This document shows positions 16,904 through 25,725 of a stretch of DNA of 64,000 nucleotides, in pieces (the first letter of the stretch is position 1; each line of letters begins with the position of its first letter). The notes below the pieces were generated by a model that did not search any database, had not been told where the DNA came from, and was given only the letters and a program-made list of their open reading frames with translations. The DNA comes from Peribacillus faecalis. GTDB lineage: Bacteria; Bacillota; Bacilli; Bacillales; DSM-1321. The position numbers and the translations under genes are program-made. The stretch is from the NCBI RefSeq assembly GCF_014712675.1, contig NZ_JACXSI010000004.1, positions 30,266 to 94,265 of the forward strand, read 5' to 3'.

Positions 16904-17033
16904 CAAATCTCCCCTTTCCAAATACTCACTAAATATTATGTTTACTTAATACTTATAAGAAAATGGTATAAGCTATTCATTAAAATTCATTTTAGTGCAG
17001 TATTCATCAATTTAAAGGGTTTATTATTCAATT

Positions 17034-17068
17034 TTAAAAATCCAGCCACAAAGCATATTTTGTGGCTG
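17034..17068 (-). terminator. Terminator of the small zinc-ribbon-like gene
   Basis: CAGCCACAAA at 17043-17052 pairs with TTTGTGGCTG at 17059-17068; on the minus strand GATTTTTAAAA follows. Confidence 0.7.
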
Positions 17069-17075
17069 AATTATT

Positions 17076-17249
17076 TCATTGCTTTAATTTTTCAGGATTC
17101 GTTATTTTAATTGATAAAACTTCTCCCCAATCGGAACAAATAGTATACACTTTCTCCGAACCAAAAGCGCTCCTCTTTCCTAAAGGTCGAAGATTAATAT
17201 AATCAGTTGCCTGTACAAATGAACTACCACCACAACTACTGCATTTCAT
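17076..17249 (-). CDS. Small zinc-ribbon-like protein with one missing cysteine
   Basis: 57 residues. The N-terminal knuckle MKCSSCGGSSF has a CxxC pair. The second knuckle reads TICSDWGEVL, where a CxxCG would be expected: a TGG (Trp) stands where TGC or TGT would restore the ligand. Zinc binding is therefore probably lost or three-coordinate. The ATG at 17249 follows AGAGGTG; a GTG at 17258 is inside that site. Function unknown. Confidence 0.55.
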   Translation of the reverse strand: MKCSSCGGSSFVQATDYINLRPLGKRSAFGSEKVYTICSDWGEVLSIKITNPEKLKQ

Positions 17250-17343
17250 TGAAATCACCTCTTTCCCTTCTTTCTATTATATAATTAATCCCATTAGCAT
17301 AGGGAATAGCCTGATAATTTAAGGGTAGATACAATCATACACT

Positions 17344-17374
17344 TTGACTCTCCTGCTGCAGGAGATTATAGAAT
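17344..17374 (+). promoter_or_regulatory. MerR-type promoter/operator
   Basis: -35 TTGACT (17344-17349) and -10 TAGAAT (17369-17374) are separated by 19 bases. The spacer contains the perfect palindrome CTCCTGC-T-GCAGGAG (17350-17364). The overlong spacer with a central dyad is the hallmark of promoters twisted into activity by MerR proteins, and the next gene is a MerR regulator, so autoregulation is likely. Confidence 0.75.
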
Positions 17375-17401
17375 GAAAGTAGATTAAAGGAGCTGGTTTC
17401 G

Positions 17402-18349
17402 ATGTTTCGAATCGGTGAGTTTTCAAAAATGACGAAAACGACTGTAAAGACGCTGCGCTATTACGATGAAGTCGGCTTACTGAAACCGGCATATATCGAT
17501 GAGACGACAAAATACCGATACTATACGACCGAGCAGCTTTATCCTCTGCAAAAAATTGTCTCATATAGGCAAGCTGGTTTATCGATAGAAGAGATTAAAC
17601 AAATGATGACCGGGAATAATATGACGAAAATTTTGGAATCACGTAAAGCGATTCTCGAACAGGAAAAACAGCAATTAGAAGATACACTGCTTCGTATCGA
17701 TTTCATTTTACAGAAGTTAAAGGAGGATTCAGAAATGATCTATCAAGCTATTGTGAAACAAATCCCTGCCTACGCTGTCTATTACAAACAAGGAATGATT
17801 CATAATTTCAACGACATGACGGCATTTATCTTAAGCGCCGGAGCTGAATGTAAAGAAGCCAACCCGACCTTAACATGCTTTGAGCCTGATTATTGTTATG
17901 TTTCCTATCTTGACGAAGATTTTAAGCCAGAAAATATGCGAATTGAATACGCTCAGGCAGTCACCAAAAAAGGAATTGAAACAGAAAATATTAAATTCAA
18001 AACGCTCTCACCAATTGAAGCGGTTTGCGTCTACCATAAAGGCAGCTACAACGGCATTCAAGAAGCTTACGCATTCGCCTTAAACTGGGCGAATGAGAAC
18101 GGGTATACCGTTTCAGAAACTCCGCGCGAACAGTATATCGATGGCATTTGGAACAAGGAAGATGAAACAGAAATAGCTTGCAGTATTCCCTCCTTAACGA
18201 GAATCTGCAAGCTATTTTTTCATGTTACTTATTTAGGGTCTACTAAAATCTTAATTTGTGATTTATCGTTTACTAGCGTTTCAAAACCTTCAGTCACAAC
18301 ATCATCTAATGGAATACGCTTTGTAACGATTTTTTCAGCTGGGAAGTAA
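17402..18349 (+). CDS. MerR-family regulator with GyrI-like effector domain, altered C-terminus
   Basis: The N-terminal winged helix (residues 1-70) reads FRIGEFSKMTKTTVKTLRYYDEVGLL, followed by a dimer coiled coil (75-110) and a GyrI/BmrR-type ligand domain from about 115 to 255, ending in PREQYIDGIWNKED. Family members normally stop a few residues later. Here the frame runs into a perfect terminator at 18172-18220, then antisense through the next gene to a TAA at 18347. A short deletion between the end of the gene and its terminator would explain this. If the terminator works, the mRNA has no stop codon. The N-terminal two thirds look sound. Confidence 0.75.
   Translation: MFRIGEFSKMTKTTVKTLRYYDEVGLLKPAYIDETTKYRYYTTEQLYPLQKIVSYRQAGLSIEEIKQMMTGNNMTKILESRKAILEQEKQQLEDTLLRIDFILQKLKEDSEMIYQAIVKQIPAYAVYYKQGMIHNFNDMTAFILSAGAECKEANPTLTCFEPDYCYVSYLDEDFKPENMRIEYAQAVTKKGIETENIKFKTLSPIEAVCVYHKGSYNGIQEAYAFALNWANENGYTVSETPREQYIDGIWNKEDETEIACSIPSLTRICKLFFHVTYLGSTKILICDLSFTSVSKPSVTTSSNGIRFVTIFSAGK
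18172..18220 (+). terminator. Strong terminator overlapping the MerR reading frame
   Basis: AATAGCTTGCAG at 18172-18183 pairs perfectly with CTGCAAGCTATT at 18205-18216, followed by T6. It lies inside the open MerR frame and downstream of bdhA on the other strand. Confidence 0.85.
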
Positions 18350-19281
18350 CCTTGCTGCATCAATTCCATAACAGCCGGGAAAACATCACGATAGGCAATG
18401 CTTCCTTTCATGCTGCGCTCTGTTAATACAACATTATTCGGTTGGAAGGAAGCTTCTTTTTCCCAAATTGAAACGATAATTGTTTCACCTTCAAATTTAG
18501 TCGAATCAATTGCTTGTTGTAAAACGGATGAAATACCAGTCACTTCAAAGGCAACATCTGCCCCGCCATTTGTCAATTCTCGAATTCGACCGACTACATC
18601 TGCTTCTTCTGTCGGATTGATGACAGTCGCACCTAGCTCTACCGCTTTTTGGCAACGTTCTTTTGATAGTTCAACCGCATAGATTTCAGAAGCACCCGCC
18701 GCTTTTAGAGCCTCAATCACTAATAGACCAATCGGACCTGCCCCGAACACAACCGCTTTGTCACCTGCTCTCAACTTACTTATGCGTACAGAATGCAGCG
18801 CTACTGCTGATGGCTCAACGATTGCACCTTGTTCTAATGAAAGACCCTCCGGCATTTTATGTACCCATCGCTCATCTACTACTGTATATTTAGCGAATCC
18901 GCCGCCTCCGCCTGATAATCCGTGGAAGCCTAAGTGTTTACAAACGTTGTATTTTCCTTGTTTACATGCCGGGCATTCACCGCAAGCTAAAATCGGTTCA
19001 ACAACAACTTGATCGCCAACTTTAACAGAAGTGACACCTTCACCGACTTCTGATACTATTCCGGAAAATTCATGCCCCATGACAATTGGAGCTACATCTT
19101 TACTAATTGGATGCGGAGTTCCTACCGGAATGAAAATAGGACCGGCAACATATTCATGAAGATCGCTTCCGCAAATACCTGTCCAAGCTACTTCAATTTT
19201 CACACGACCGGCTGTCACTTTTGGTTCTTCAATTTCTTCTACACGAATGTCTTTTGCTTTATACCAACGAGCTGCTTTCAT
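18229..19281 (-). CDS. bdhA: 2,3-butanediol dehydrogenase (zinc alcohol dehydrogenase family)
   Basis: 350-residue medium-chain dehydrogenase. The catalytic zinc ligands are in GICGSDLHEY and MGHEFSG; the structural zinc cysteines are in CGECPACKQGKYNVC. The NAD-binding motif is GAGPIGLLV. The insert after GSDLHEY (AGPIFIPVGTPHP) is typical of R,R-butanediol dehydrogenases such as Bacillus BdhA, which interconvert acetoin and butanediol in fermentation. GGGGTGAT precedes the ATG. Sorbitol or threonine dehydrogenase are less likely. Confidence 0.85.
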   Translation of the reverse strand: MKAARWYKAKDIRVEEIEEPKVTAGRVKIEVAWTGICGSDLHEYVAGPIFIPVGTPHPISKDVAPIVMGHEFSGIVSEVGEGVTSVKVGDQVVVEPILACGECPACKQGKYNVCKHLGFHGLSGGGGGFAKYTVVDERWVHKMPEGLSLEQGAIVEPSAVALHSVRISKLRAGDKAVVFGAGPIGLLVIEALKAAGASEIYAVELSKERCQKAVELGATVINPTEEADVVGRIRELTNGGADVAFEVTGISSVLQQAIDSTKFEGETIIVSIWEKEASFQPNNVVLTERSMKGSIAYRDVFPAVMELMQQGYFPAEKIVTKRIPLDDVVTEGFETLVNDKSQIKILVDPK

Positions 19282-19370
19282 TTATAATCACCCCAAATAA
19301 TTATTAACTACCGGTTTTAGCAGTTAAATTCATTATACATAGCAGTTTTCAATATTTTATGAAAACAATA

Positions 19371-19587
19371 TTAAAAATTGGCTACATAAATAGCTTTATG
19401 GTGATTAAACACAAACGCCTGGCAGTAATTATCTTTAAACGCACGGCTGCCACTCCGGCAATGAGTATCCGGTGGAATTTGAATCTCTCCCGTTTGCAGA
19501 AAATTGATGCCTTTATATGAAGTCTTGCACTTCTTCTCTATAAAAACCAAAGTGTAGTAGAATACCCAAAATACTATTGCTGAACAT
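19371..19587 (-). pseudogene. Possible decayed small gene
   Basis: An ATG at 19587 follows AAAGGAG but its frame stops after 24 codons. The adjacent frame is protein-like to a TAA at 19371-19373, with KTSYKGINFL, TGEIQIPPDTH, FKDNYCQAFVFNHHK. Joining the two needs one frameshift. It lies in the 400-base gap between cstA and bdhA, past the cstA terminator. No family recognised. Confidence 0.3.
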
Positions 19588-19645
19588 TTTCACTCCTTTG
19601 CCCACAAATACTTTACCTCAAGATTACATTTTTTGTTTTAAGTCA

Positions 19646-19680
19646 TAAAAAAAGTATCCCGCTATAAAAGCAGGATACCT
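19646..19680 (-). terminator. Terminator of cstA
   Basis: GTATCCCGC at 19654-19662 pairs with GCAGGATAC at 19670-19678 (one mismatch); T7 follows on the minus strand. Confidence 0.8.
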
Positions 19681-19686
19681 CATTTT

Positions 19687-21117
19687 TTATTCTTTAGCTA
19701 AAGCTGGAACATTCAGCTTGCTGTAGCGGAAAATTTGGTATGCGTAAAATAACGCGATAGCCGCTGTAAATGATAGACCGATAATCATCGCAAAATTATA
19801 TTCTAAACCAAAGCCTTCCGGAGCAACCATTAGATAACAGAAGACAACTCCGGTCATGAATACAGCTGGTAGGCCTGTGATCCAATGCAGTTTTCCTTCT
19901 TTTAATAAGTAAGAAGTCGCCACCCATAGCATCACTGTCGCAACCATTTGGTTTGTCATCCCTACATAGCGCCATAAAAATTGATAATCAATGGTAGACA
20001 GATAGAATGCCGGAATTGTAACGGCTACTGTTGCGATGACTGCAACTGTTTTTTGGTTCGCTTTAATGCGAGAGCCTATGAAATCCAGCACAATCATACG
20101 AGCTGAACGCAATGACGTATCGCCTGTAGTGATTGGCAGAATGATGACACTTAGAATAGCCAGCAGACCTCCGATTGTTCCTAATAATCCGACTGAAATT
20201 TGATCAACAACACCGCCAGCTCCAACTGCTGAGACTACAGATGCAAGTTCGCCTGTTCCTCCGTAGAAGCTCATCCCTGCAGCACACCAGATTAAAGCGA
20301 TTACACCTTCACCAATCATAGCTCCATAAAATACTTTGCGCCCTTCCGTTTCTTTTTTCAGCGTACGGGAGATGATTGGGCTTTGCGTTGAATGGAATCC
20401 GGATATTGCGCCGCATGATATCGTAACCATCAGCAACGGCCAAATCGGCAGTTCACCCGGATGCATATTTGCAAATGTCAATTCCGGCACTTTAATATCT
20501 GAAGTCAGCAACGCAATTAGAACAGCTGCTGCTGTAATTAATAGTACGGCTCCGAATACTGGGTATATTCTACCAATAATTTTGTTGATCGGTAGTATGG
20601 CAGCCAATAAAAAGTATAAGAAAATAATGCCGATTGCTACTATGAATGTGATTCCTGTTTTTGCTGAAATGACTGCTGCTGGCCCTGCAGTGAAAGCGGC
20701 CGCAACTAAGATCATTAATACAACTGACACAACATCTGTGAATACACGCATCGCTTTTCCTAAATATTTTTGTACAAGCGCCGGAAATTGGGCGCCACCA
20801 TGGCGAACAGACAACATACCCGCGAAATAATCATGGACAGCACCGGCAAAAATACAGCCAAGCACAATCCAAACCATCGCAACCGGTCCATATAAAGCAC
20901 CGGCAATCGCACCGTAAATCGGACCAAGCCCCGCAATATTCAATAATTGGATTACCCACCCCTTCCAAGCAGGCATCGGAACATAATCCAAATTATCCGT
21001 TTTCGTATAAGCTGGTGTCGGAGTGGCGTCATTAACAACAAACACCTTCTCCACAAACTTCCCATAAACAACATAACCAAGAAATAATAGAATAATAGCA
21101 CCAATAAGCGTAAACAT
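19687..21117 (-). CDS. cstA: CstA-family carbon starvation transporter
   Basis: 476-residue polytopic membrane protein, a normal short Gram-positive CstA length, with many helices. Family motifs: AGLGPIYGAIAG near residue 65, GAVHDYFAGMLSVRHGG, and SGFHSTQSPI. CstA proteins take up pyruvate and possibly peptides when preferred carbon is scarce. I start at the ATG at 21117, 6 bases after GGAGG; the ATG at 21129 itself contains that GGAGG. A TTGCAG-N17-TACAAT promoter lies upstream, and a strong terminator follows. Confidence 0.88.
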   Translation of the reverse strand: MFTLIGAIILLFLGYVVYGKFVEKVFVVNDATPTPAYTKTDNLDYVPMPAWKGWVIQLLNIAGLGPIYGAIAGALYGPVAMVWIVLGCIFAGAVHDYFAGMLSVRHGGAQFPALVQKYLGKAMRVFTDVVSVVLMILVAAAFTAGPAAVISAKTGITFIVAIGIIFLYFLLAAILPINKIIGRIYPVFGAVLLITAAAVLIALLTSDIKVPELTFANMHPGELPIWPLLMVTISCGAISGFHSTQSPIISRTLKKETEGRKVFYGAMIGEGVIALIWCAAGMSFYGGTGELASVVSAVGAGGVVDQISVGLLGTIGGLLAILSVIILPITTGDTSLRSARMIVLDFIGSRIKANQKTVAVIATVAVTIPAFYLSTIDYQFLWRYVGMTNQMVATVMLWVATSYLLKEGKLHWITGLPAVFMTGVVFCYLMVAPEGFGLEYNFAMIIGLSFTAAIALFYAYQIFRYSKLNVPALAKE

Positions 21118-21156
21118 AAAACCCTCCATAAGTATTTTAATTTTCAGATAATTTGT

Positions 21157-21185
21157 ATTGTATAACAGACGAGCTTATGCTGCAA
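21157..21185 (-). promoter_or_regulatory. Sigma-A-type promoter of cstA
   Basis: On the minus strand TTGCAG (21185-21180) and TACAAT (21162-21157) are 17 bases apart, 40 bases before the chosen ATG. Confidence 0.55.
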
Positions 21186-21215
21186 GTGATTTTTCTGAAA
21201 ATTTTGTAGCTTTTT

Positions 21216-21289
21216 AGTACCTGTCACGCCCCGTTTTTTGTCGAAAAGATTGTTAAAAGTGCCTGTCATCGCCCGAGAATTATCGAAAA
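21216..21289. repeat. Two copies of a 32-base intergenic repeat
   Basis: Two units begin at 21216 (AGTACCTGTCACGCCCCG) and 21258 (AGTGCCTGTCATCGCCCG), and both end in TCGAAAA. They are spaced 42 bases apart and are about 70 percent alike. I recall CCTGTCAC-type intergenic elements in Planococcaceae, but cannot check. No coding potential. Confidence 0.5.
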
Positions 21290-21365
21290 ATCTCGAATTT
21301 GCGGTAGGTTTACCCTATCTGCTACTAAAGCTTTATAACACTATTAATCCCTCTAGCTCATTAAT

Positions 21366-21379
21366 TGTAAGCGCTTCCG
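21366..21379. promoter_or_regulatory. cre-like site before the lipase pseudogene
   Basis: TGTAAGCGCTTCCG matches the CcpA cre consensus TGNAANCGNWNNCW except for the last base. It is 43 bases before the start of the broken lipase gene. Confidence 0.45.
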
Positions 21380-21421
21380 TTCTATTATATGAAAACAGCA
21401 AATAATAAAGGAGGAATGAAG

Positions 21422-22385
21422 TTGAAGAGCTGGAAAATTACTGTCGTATTAATAGTCTTGCTAAGCGTCCTGCCAGCGACACCAAATAATAGTGAAGCGG
21501 CAGAAACAGATGGGAATGATTATCCGATAGTGCTCGTTCACGTTTTAGCTGGCTGGGGCCCTGATGAGGCTTTAGGCATTAAATATTGGGGAGGATTTAA
21601 AGATTTAGTCTCCTACTTGAACAGTAAAGGCCACGAAACATATGCCGCAACGGTGTCGGCCCAGTTTCCAGCAACTATGATCGTTCTGTAGAACACTATT
21701 ATTATATTAAAAGCGGACGTGTCGATTACGGAGCGGCTCATGCCGAAGAACATGGTCACAGCCGATATGGACGCACCTACCTCGGCATATATCCTGAATG
21801 GGATGAAAATAATCCTGTCCATCTAATCGGTCATAGTATGGGCGGTCTCACTATTCGCGGTGTAACAGATTTGCTCCGGGAAGGCAGTGAAAAAGAGCGT
21901 GCTTATCATGAAGCCCATCCAGAAACTGAAGCAATGTCCCCTTTATTTGCAGGCGGACATAATTGGATTTTCAGCAACACGAATCTTACCACTCCTCATA
22001 ACGGCAGTCAATATGCAGATGACGAAAGTCGCGGAGCCGCACTGATTAAAGAAATTGTTCTAAACCTCGCAAAAATCACCGGAAAGAACCCCGACTCGCT
22101 TATTTACGATTTCAAATTAGACCAATGGGGCCTGAAACGAGCAAAAGGTGAGAAATTTACAACATACTTAAATCGCGTCATAGCAAGCAATATTTGGACA
22201 AGCGAAGACATTAGCGTCACCGACTTAAGCACACCCGGAGCACAAGTCAACAATAGTTGGATGAATACATTTCCTGATGTTTATTATTTCTCTCAGCCTT
22301 AACCACATATAGAAGCCCACAAACCGGACACCAAGTACCAAATGCCATTCCTATAAAGGTGCTTCTACCAGTAGGTTTACATTAA
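21422..22385 (+). pseudogene. Family I.5 secreted lipase, multiply broken
   Basis: TTG start at 21422, 7 bases after AAAGGAGG, then a signal peptide and the lipase start YPIVLVH. The oxyanion glycine is lost (VHVLAGWG instead of VHGLAGWG). Near 21645 an extra GT shifts the frame. The next frame continues with VSSNYDRSVEHYYY, the nucleophile elbow GHSMGG at 21830-21847 and FDFKLDQWGL-type YDFKLDQWGLKR, to a TAA at 22302. A further frame carries TYRSPQTGHQVPNAIPIKV to 22385. About 100 C-terminal residues, which hold the catalytic aspartate and histidine, are absent. Resembles the Geobacillus/Bacillus thermoalkalophilic lipases. Confidence 0.85.
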
Positions 22386-22583
22386 CAGTTTTTAACTAAG
22401 TATTTTTCACTACAAAACTATTAATAATTGAAAAAATAAGGCATTACAATATATTGAACAATTTAAATTAGACTTCACTTTTTTTAGAAATAGAGAAAGC
22501 CACAACAGCTTGGAACACAAGCATTGCGGCCTTAAAATGGTACAAACAGCGAACTCCGTATTTTACCTGCCATCTATTCATTA

Positions 22584-23966
22584 TCACAGCATAACTCCAA
22601 AAACAGTACCTCGGTTAAAATCAGTCACTTTCATCGAGCCGTTTACTCCCAAATAGAGGATTGTTTGGTCCAAATTCGTTCCCAAACTAACAAAATACGC
22701 CGGCTCTAAACCAAAATTATAATCAGTCTCAATAATGCTAAAATCATCTGTTCCTATCCGTCCATAAGCTAAAACTCCTCTGGCCTCAGATTGGAATTTT
22801 TCCTTTCGGGCAAGATCGGTAAATACAACACTTCCGGTTAAATCAGGGATTCCGTTCCCCATATAAGCTTGCACTCCTGTAAGAGCCTTTCCTTCAAACT
22901 TTTCCGGGCGGGTGTCCTGATGAAAATAGCTTATCAAAGGAGAAAGACGACCCGCTGAAGATTTCACCGCTTCATTGTAATAGGCCATTGTTTTCTCATC
23001 GCCATTAGTCGAACAGTTCCTTATAATCGAAGTTGGGAAAACTCCCTCCCATGCCCGCCAGCCAAAGTTAATCAATCCTTCTTCGGCAGCTCCGGAGCGA
23101 ACAAGCTCAGGAACCGGAATAGGTTTGTACGAATTGAATGCAAAAATGGTCTCTGCCAAATCTTGTCCAACATTTCCTGCATATTTGATATATTGATTAT
23201 TGGTCCGTTGAAACGAAATGCCCGGTATGTTCCGAACACCTTTAGCCATAAGAGTAAGTGTCTCCTGAATAGATTCAGGAAGTTCATCAAACCTCGTAAC
23301 GGCGGGCGGAGTTTGACCTGATGTATTTTTAGAAACATCAATTTCAATTATTTTTCCGGCTATCTCCAAATTATCCTGACTTAAATTAAATGGATCAAAG
23401 CCGGAACCACCATCTCCATTAGTTAAAATGAGTCTTCCTGTTTCAGGCGAGAAATTTAAGCTATTGACACCATTGTGATTCGAGAAGGGTCTTCTTATGT
23501 TTAGTAATGTCCTCTGTTTTTGAGGTCGGCCATTCGCTGCCCAACGCCATTCTTCTACAGTATCTATATGATCATATTGTTTATCCCTATCGTTCCATTT
23601 TAAGTTTAACGTTGCAGGGTCGCACGGGTTTGGCGAGAAGGATTCGCTAAACGCCCCAGCTCCCTGTGTACCCGCTACTGAGTAATGCAAATAAAACAGA
23701 CCGTTATCAGAAAAACCGGGATGAAATGCCAGCCCCAACAATCCTCTTTCATCATATCCACCAGAAGCACCTAACTTGATAATTCGCGAGCGAATATCTA
23801 AAAATATCTTTAACCTTCCTTCTTTTATGTAAAAAATCTCTCCAACCTGGGTTGCAACAAATAACGATTCACTTGAATCACCCGGAAAAATCGCTGTTCT
23901 CAATACAGTCGGCAAATTTACCTTGACTACAATCGGCAATAAACGAACTTTTACTTTTTTCGGCAA
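22584..23966 (-). CDS. PQQ-dependent sugar dehydrogenase-like beta-propeller protein
   Basis: 460 residues with the GSDH (glucose/sorbosone dehydrogenase) pattern: LFVATQVGEIFYIKEG, DERGLLGLAFHPGFSDNGLFYLHY, the NHNGVNSLNFSPETGRLILTNG-type strand pair (position about 170-190), and EGLINFGWRAWEG. No signal peptide is visible, unlike most relatives, which are exported; substrate and PQQ use are uncertain. The start is probably the TTG at 23966, 8 bases after AGAGAGG; a GTG lies at 23975. Stands alone on the minus strand. Confidence 0.7.
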   Translation of the reverse strand: MPKKVKVRLLPIVVKVNLPTVLRTAIFPGDSSESLFVATQVGEIFYIKEGRLKIFLDIRSRIIKLGASGGYDERGLLGLAFHPGFSDNGLFYLHYSVAGTQGAGAFSESFSPNPCDPATLNLKWNDRDKQYDHIDTVEEWRWAANGRPQKQRTLLNIRRPFSNHNGVNSLNFSPETGRLILTNGDGGSGFDPFNLSQDNLEIAGKIIEIDVSKNTSGQTPPAVTRFDELPESIQETLTLMAKGVRNIPGISFQRTNNQYIKYAGNVGQDLAETIFAFNSYKPIPVPELVRSGAAEEGLINFGWRAWEGVFPTSIIRNCSTNGDEKTMAYYNEAVKSSAGRLSPLISYFHQDTRPEKFEGKALTGVQAYMGNGIPDLTGSVVFTDLARKEKFQSEARGVLAYGRIGTDDFSIIETDYNFGLEPAYFVSLGTNLDQTILYLGVNGSMKVTDFNRGTVFGVML

Positions 23967-24096
23967 ACCGCACACCTCTCTTCATATTCTTCTATCAAGA
24001 TATGATTAGAATTGTTTCTTTAATACAAGGAGGTCATAAAAAGAACGATGATATCATAAAACAAGGAATAGCATACTTATGTTGGAGGCGGAGTTT

Positions 24097-24663
24097 ATGA
24101 AGAATACAAAAAGAAAAGCCGCTCCGTATTGGCAGCACCCTTTATTAAAAGTCAAGTATGACTCTGCAGAAATTTCATCAACTGCAAAACTATTACTTAC
24201 AGCTGTATTAAGCTCATCTGCCGCCATCTTTCAGTCAGCAGGCGGTTTTATGCCCGGCATCGGTTTTGTTGTTAGCCCCTTGACGACTTTGCCCATCTTT
24301 CTGGCAACATTTGTATCTGTTAAATATGGGATTCTTTCTTATTTTGTTACGATTCTGCTTTTATTGTTAATCCAACCGAGCGAACTCTTTATTTTCCCCT
24401 TCACAACAGGGATTCTGGGATTAGCACTTGGTGTAGCCTTCCCGAAGTCAAGAGTATTCGTTGTTCTCACAGCGGGAGCCTCATTATTTATAGGTATCGT
24501 AGCGCTTCTTTATCTTTTCCGTTTTCCTGTGTTAGGACCGGCTGTCGGTACATCTTTTCAGTTGCTTTCCTTATTGCTCATAGCATTATTCTGCATTCTC
24601 TATGCTTGGTTAGCGGCAACAGCATGTTCTTTTATTCTAAAACGTATTATCCGTAAGCGTTAG
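24097..24663 (+). CDS. Multi-spanning membrane protein of unknown function
   Basis: 188 residues. After a basic, soluble start (about 35 residues) there are five or six membrane helices, including LLLTAVLSSSAAIF, ILSYFVTILLLLLI and LLSLLLIALFCILYAWL, and a basic end KRIIRKR. The general look is like an ECF-type S component or DUF2232 protein, but no diagnostic motif is visible. The ATG at 24097 follows GGAGGCGGAG; an ATG at 24079 is in frame upstream of that site. Single gene. Confidence 0.6.
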   Translation: MKNTKRKAAPYWQHPLLKVKYDSAEISSTAKLLLTAVLSSSAAIFQSAGGFMPGIGFVVSPLTTLPIFLATFVSVKYGILSYFVTILLLLLIQPSELFIFPFTTGILGLALGVAFPKSRVFVVLTAGASLFIGIVALLYLFRFPVLGPAVGTSFQLLSLLLIALFCILYAWLAATACSFILKRIIRKR

Positions 24664-24731
24664 CATAACAAAGAAGCTCCAAACCATTGATTAGGAGCTA
24701 CTAGCAAAAATCATTCAAAATCCCATCCGGA

Positions 24732-25268
24732 TTAACCATGTCCATCTGCAGTATATGCCTGCTCTTTAGTAGCGTAAATCGTGCCAATTGGGTGATTAGG
24801 CGGTGCATAGATTGAATAGAGCTTTAATGGACCATCCCCTACATTTACAATATTATTCCACATACCGGCAGGTACTATGATGGCAGTTTGCGGGTCAATT
24901 TTCCTAACAAAATCTATATGATTTTGGTCCTTACCCATTTGAACAAGCCCTTTCCCTTGAGAAACATGCAGGAATACATCGATGTCAGGGAACATCTGTA
25001 AACCAATATCCTCACCCTTATTGAGGCTCATTAATGTAATTTGAAATTGTGATCCTGTCCATAGCGCTGTACGATAAGTATCATTTCGTAAAGTAGCTTG
25101 ATGAATATTTACAACAAAAGGCTGTCCCCCATAATCTGTTAAAGCAACTGGAACTTGACGATTCATCGGCTGAAAGAAAGAATAATTTTGCGTGCTATAA
25201 ACCGACTGTCTATATATGGGGACAGTATTATGGGGATGGTATGAATAACTATTTGGAACGTAATACAT
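24732..25268 (-). CDS. Cupin-domain protein
   Basis: 178 residues. The N-terminal 45 residues are Tyr/Pro/Asn-rich (MYYVPNSYSYHPHNTVPIY). The cupin follows: TGSQFQITLMSLNKGEDIG, DVFLHVSQGKGLVQMG and AIIVPAGMWNNIVNVGDGP. The usual metal histidines are largely replaced, so it may be a sugar-isomerase-like or structural cupin. The open frame extends upstream to 25445, but the ATG at 25268 has a GGAGAGG site 9 bases before and gives the compact protein. Similar proteins occur in Bacillus cereus; function unknown. Confidence 0.65.
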   Translation of the reverse strand: MYYVPNSYSYHPHNTVPIYRQSVYSTQNYSFFQPMNRQVPVALTDYGGQPFVVNIHQATLRNDTYRTALWTGSQFQITLMSLNKGEDIGLQMFPDIDVFLHVSQGKGLVQMGKDQNHIDFVRKIDPQTAIIVPAGMWNNIVNVGDGPLKLYSIYAPPNHPIGTIYATKEQAYTADGHG

Positions 25269-25448
25269 TTTCTCAATCCTCTCCATAAATGATACGATTA
25301 TTTTATGCATCATGTTAGATGATCGTACTAATTTTAGAGTGGAGCGACTTTGAAAACTTCCTTCAAAATAGTTTTTAAGTTTTGGCAAAAATATTCTTGA
25401 AGCAGAAGTGCTCTCATATAACTCTAATAACTCACATCCCTCCATTAA

Positions 25449-25725
25449 TCAACACCTACCTGCCGGGGTTTCACGAAGGAGGAACAGATAGTCAGATTCT
25501 TCCATAATATTAGCAACTCCGAATTTTCCAACCATAGATTGAAGATTTTGAGTGTCATAGACTAATGCATCGAAGTAAAGCTTTTTGGCGTAATGGCTTG
25601 GTGGATAGGTTGTTTTTCGGATGTACGTCCATACTTCCATGCTTGAACAATACGTGTCAATAAGTATGGTAATGCTCCTCCGCCATGCAAAAAACACAAA
25701 TTTAGATTCGGCAATTATTCCCGCA
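25449..25725 (-). pseudogene. Remnant of an ACMSD-type amidohydrolase
   Basis: Pieces of the C-terminal half of a 2-amino-3-carboxymuconate semialdehyde decarboxylase-like protein lie in shifting frames. One reads PNLNLCFLHGGGALPYLLTR; another reads YPPSHYAKKLYFDALVYD, then FGVANIMEESDYLFLLRETPAG (family form: GSDYPFLLRE) and stops. At least two frameshifts and no start. Just upstream (25740-25790) the frame YSAVGTQGPGMEEPLQP may be a further scrap. Position beside the meta-cleavage genes fits a former ring-cleavage decarboxylase. Confidence 0.6.

Noticed and set aside
21216-21289. CRISPR array
   Set aside because: Only two imperfect units with 10 bases between them, and no cas genes.
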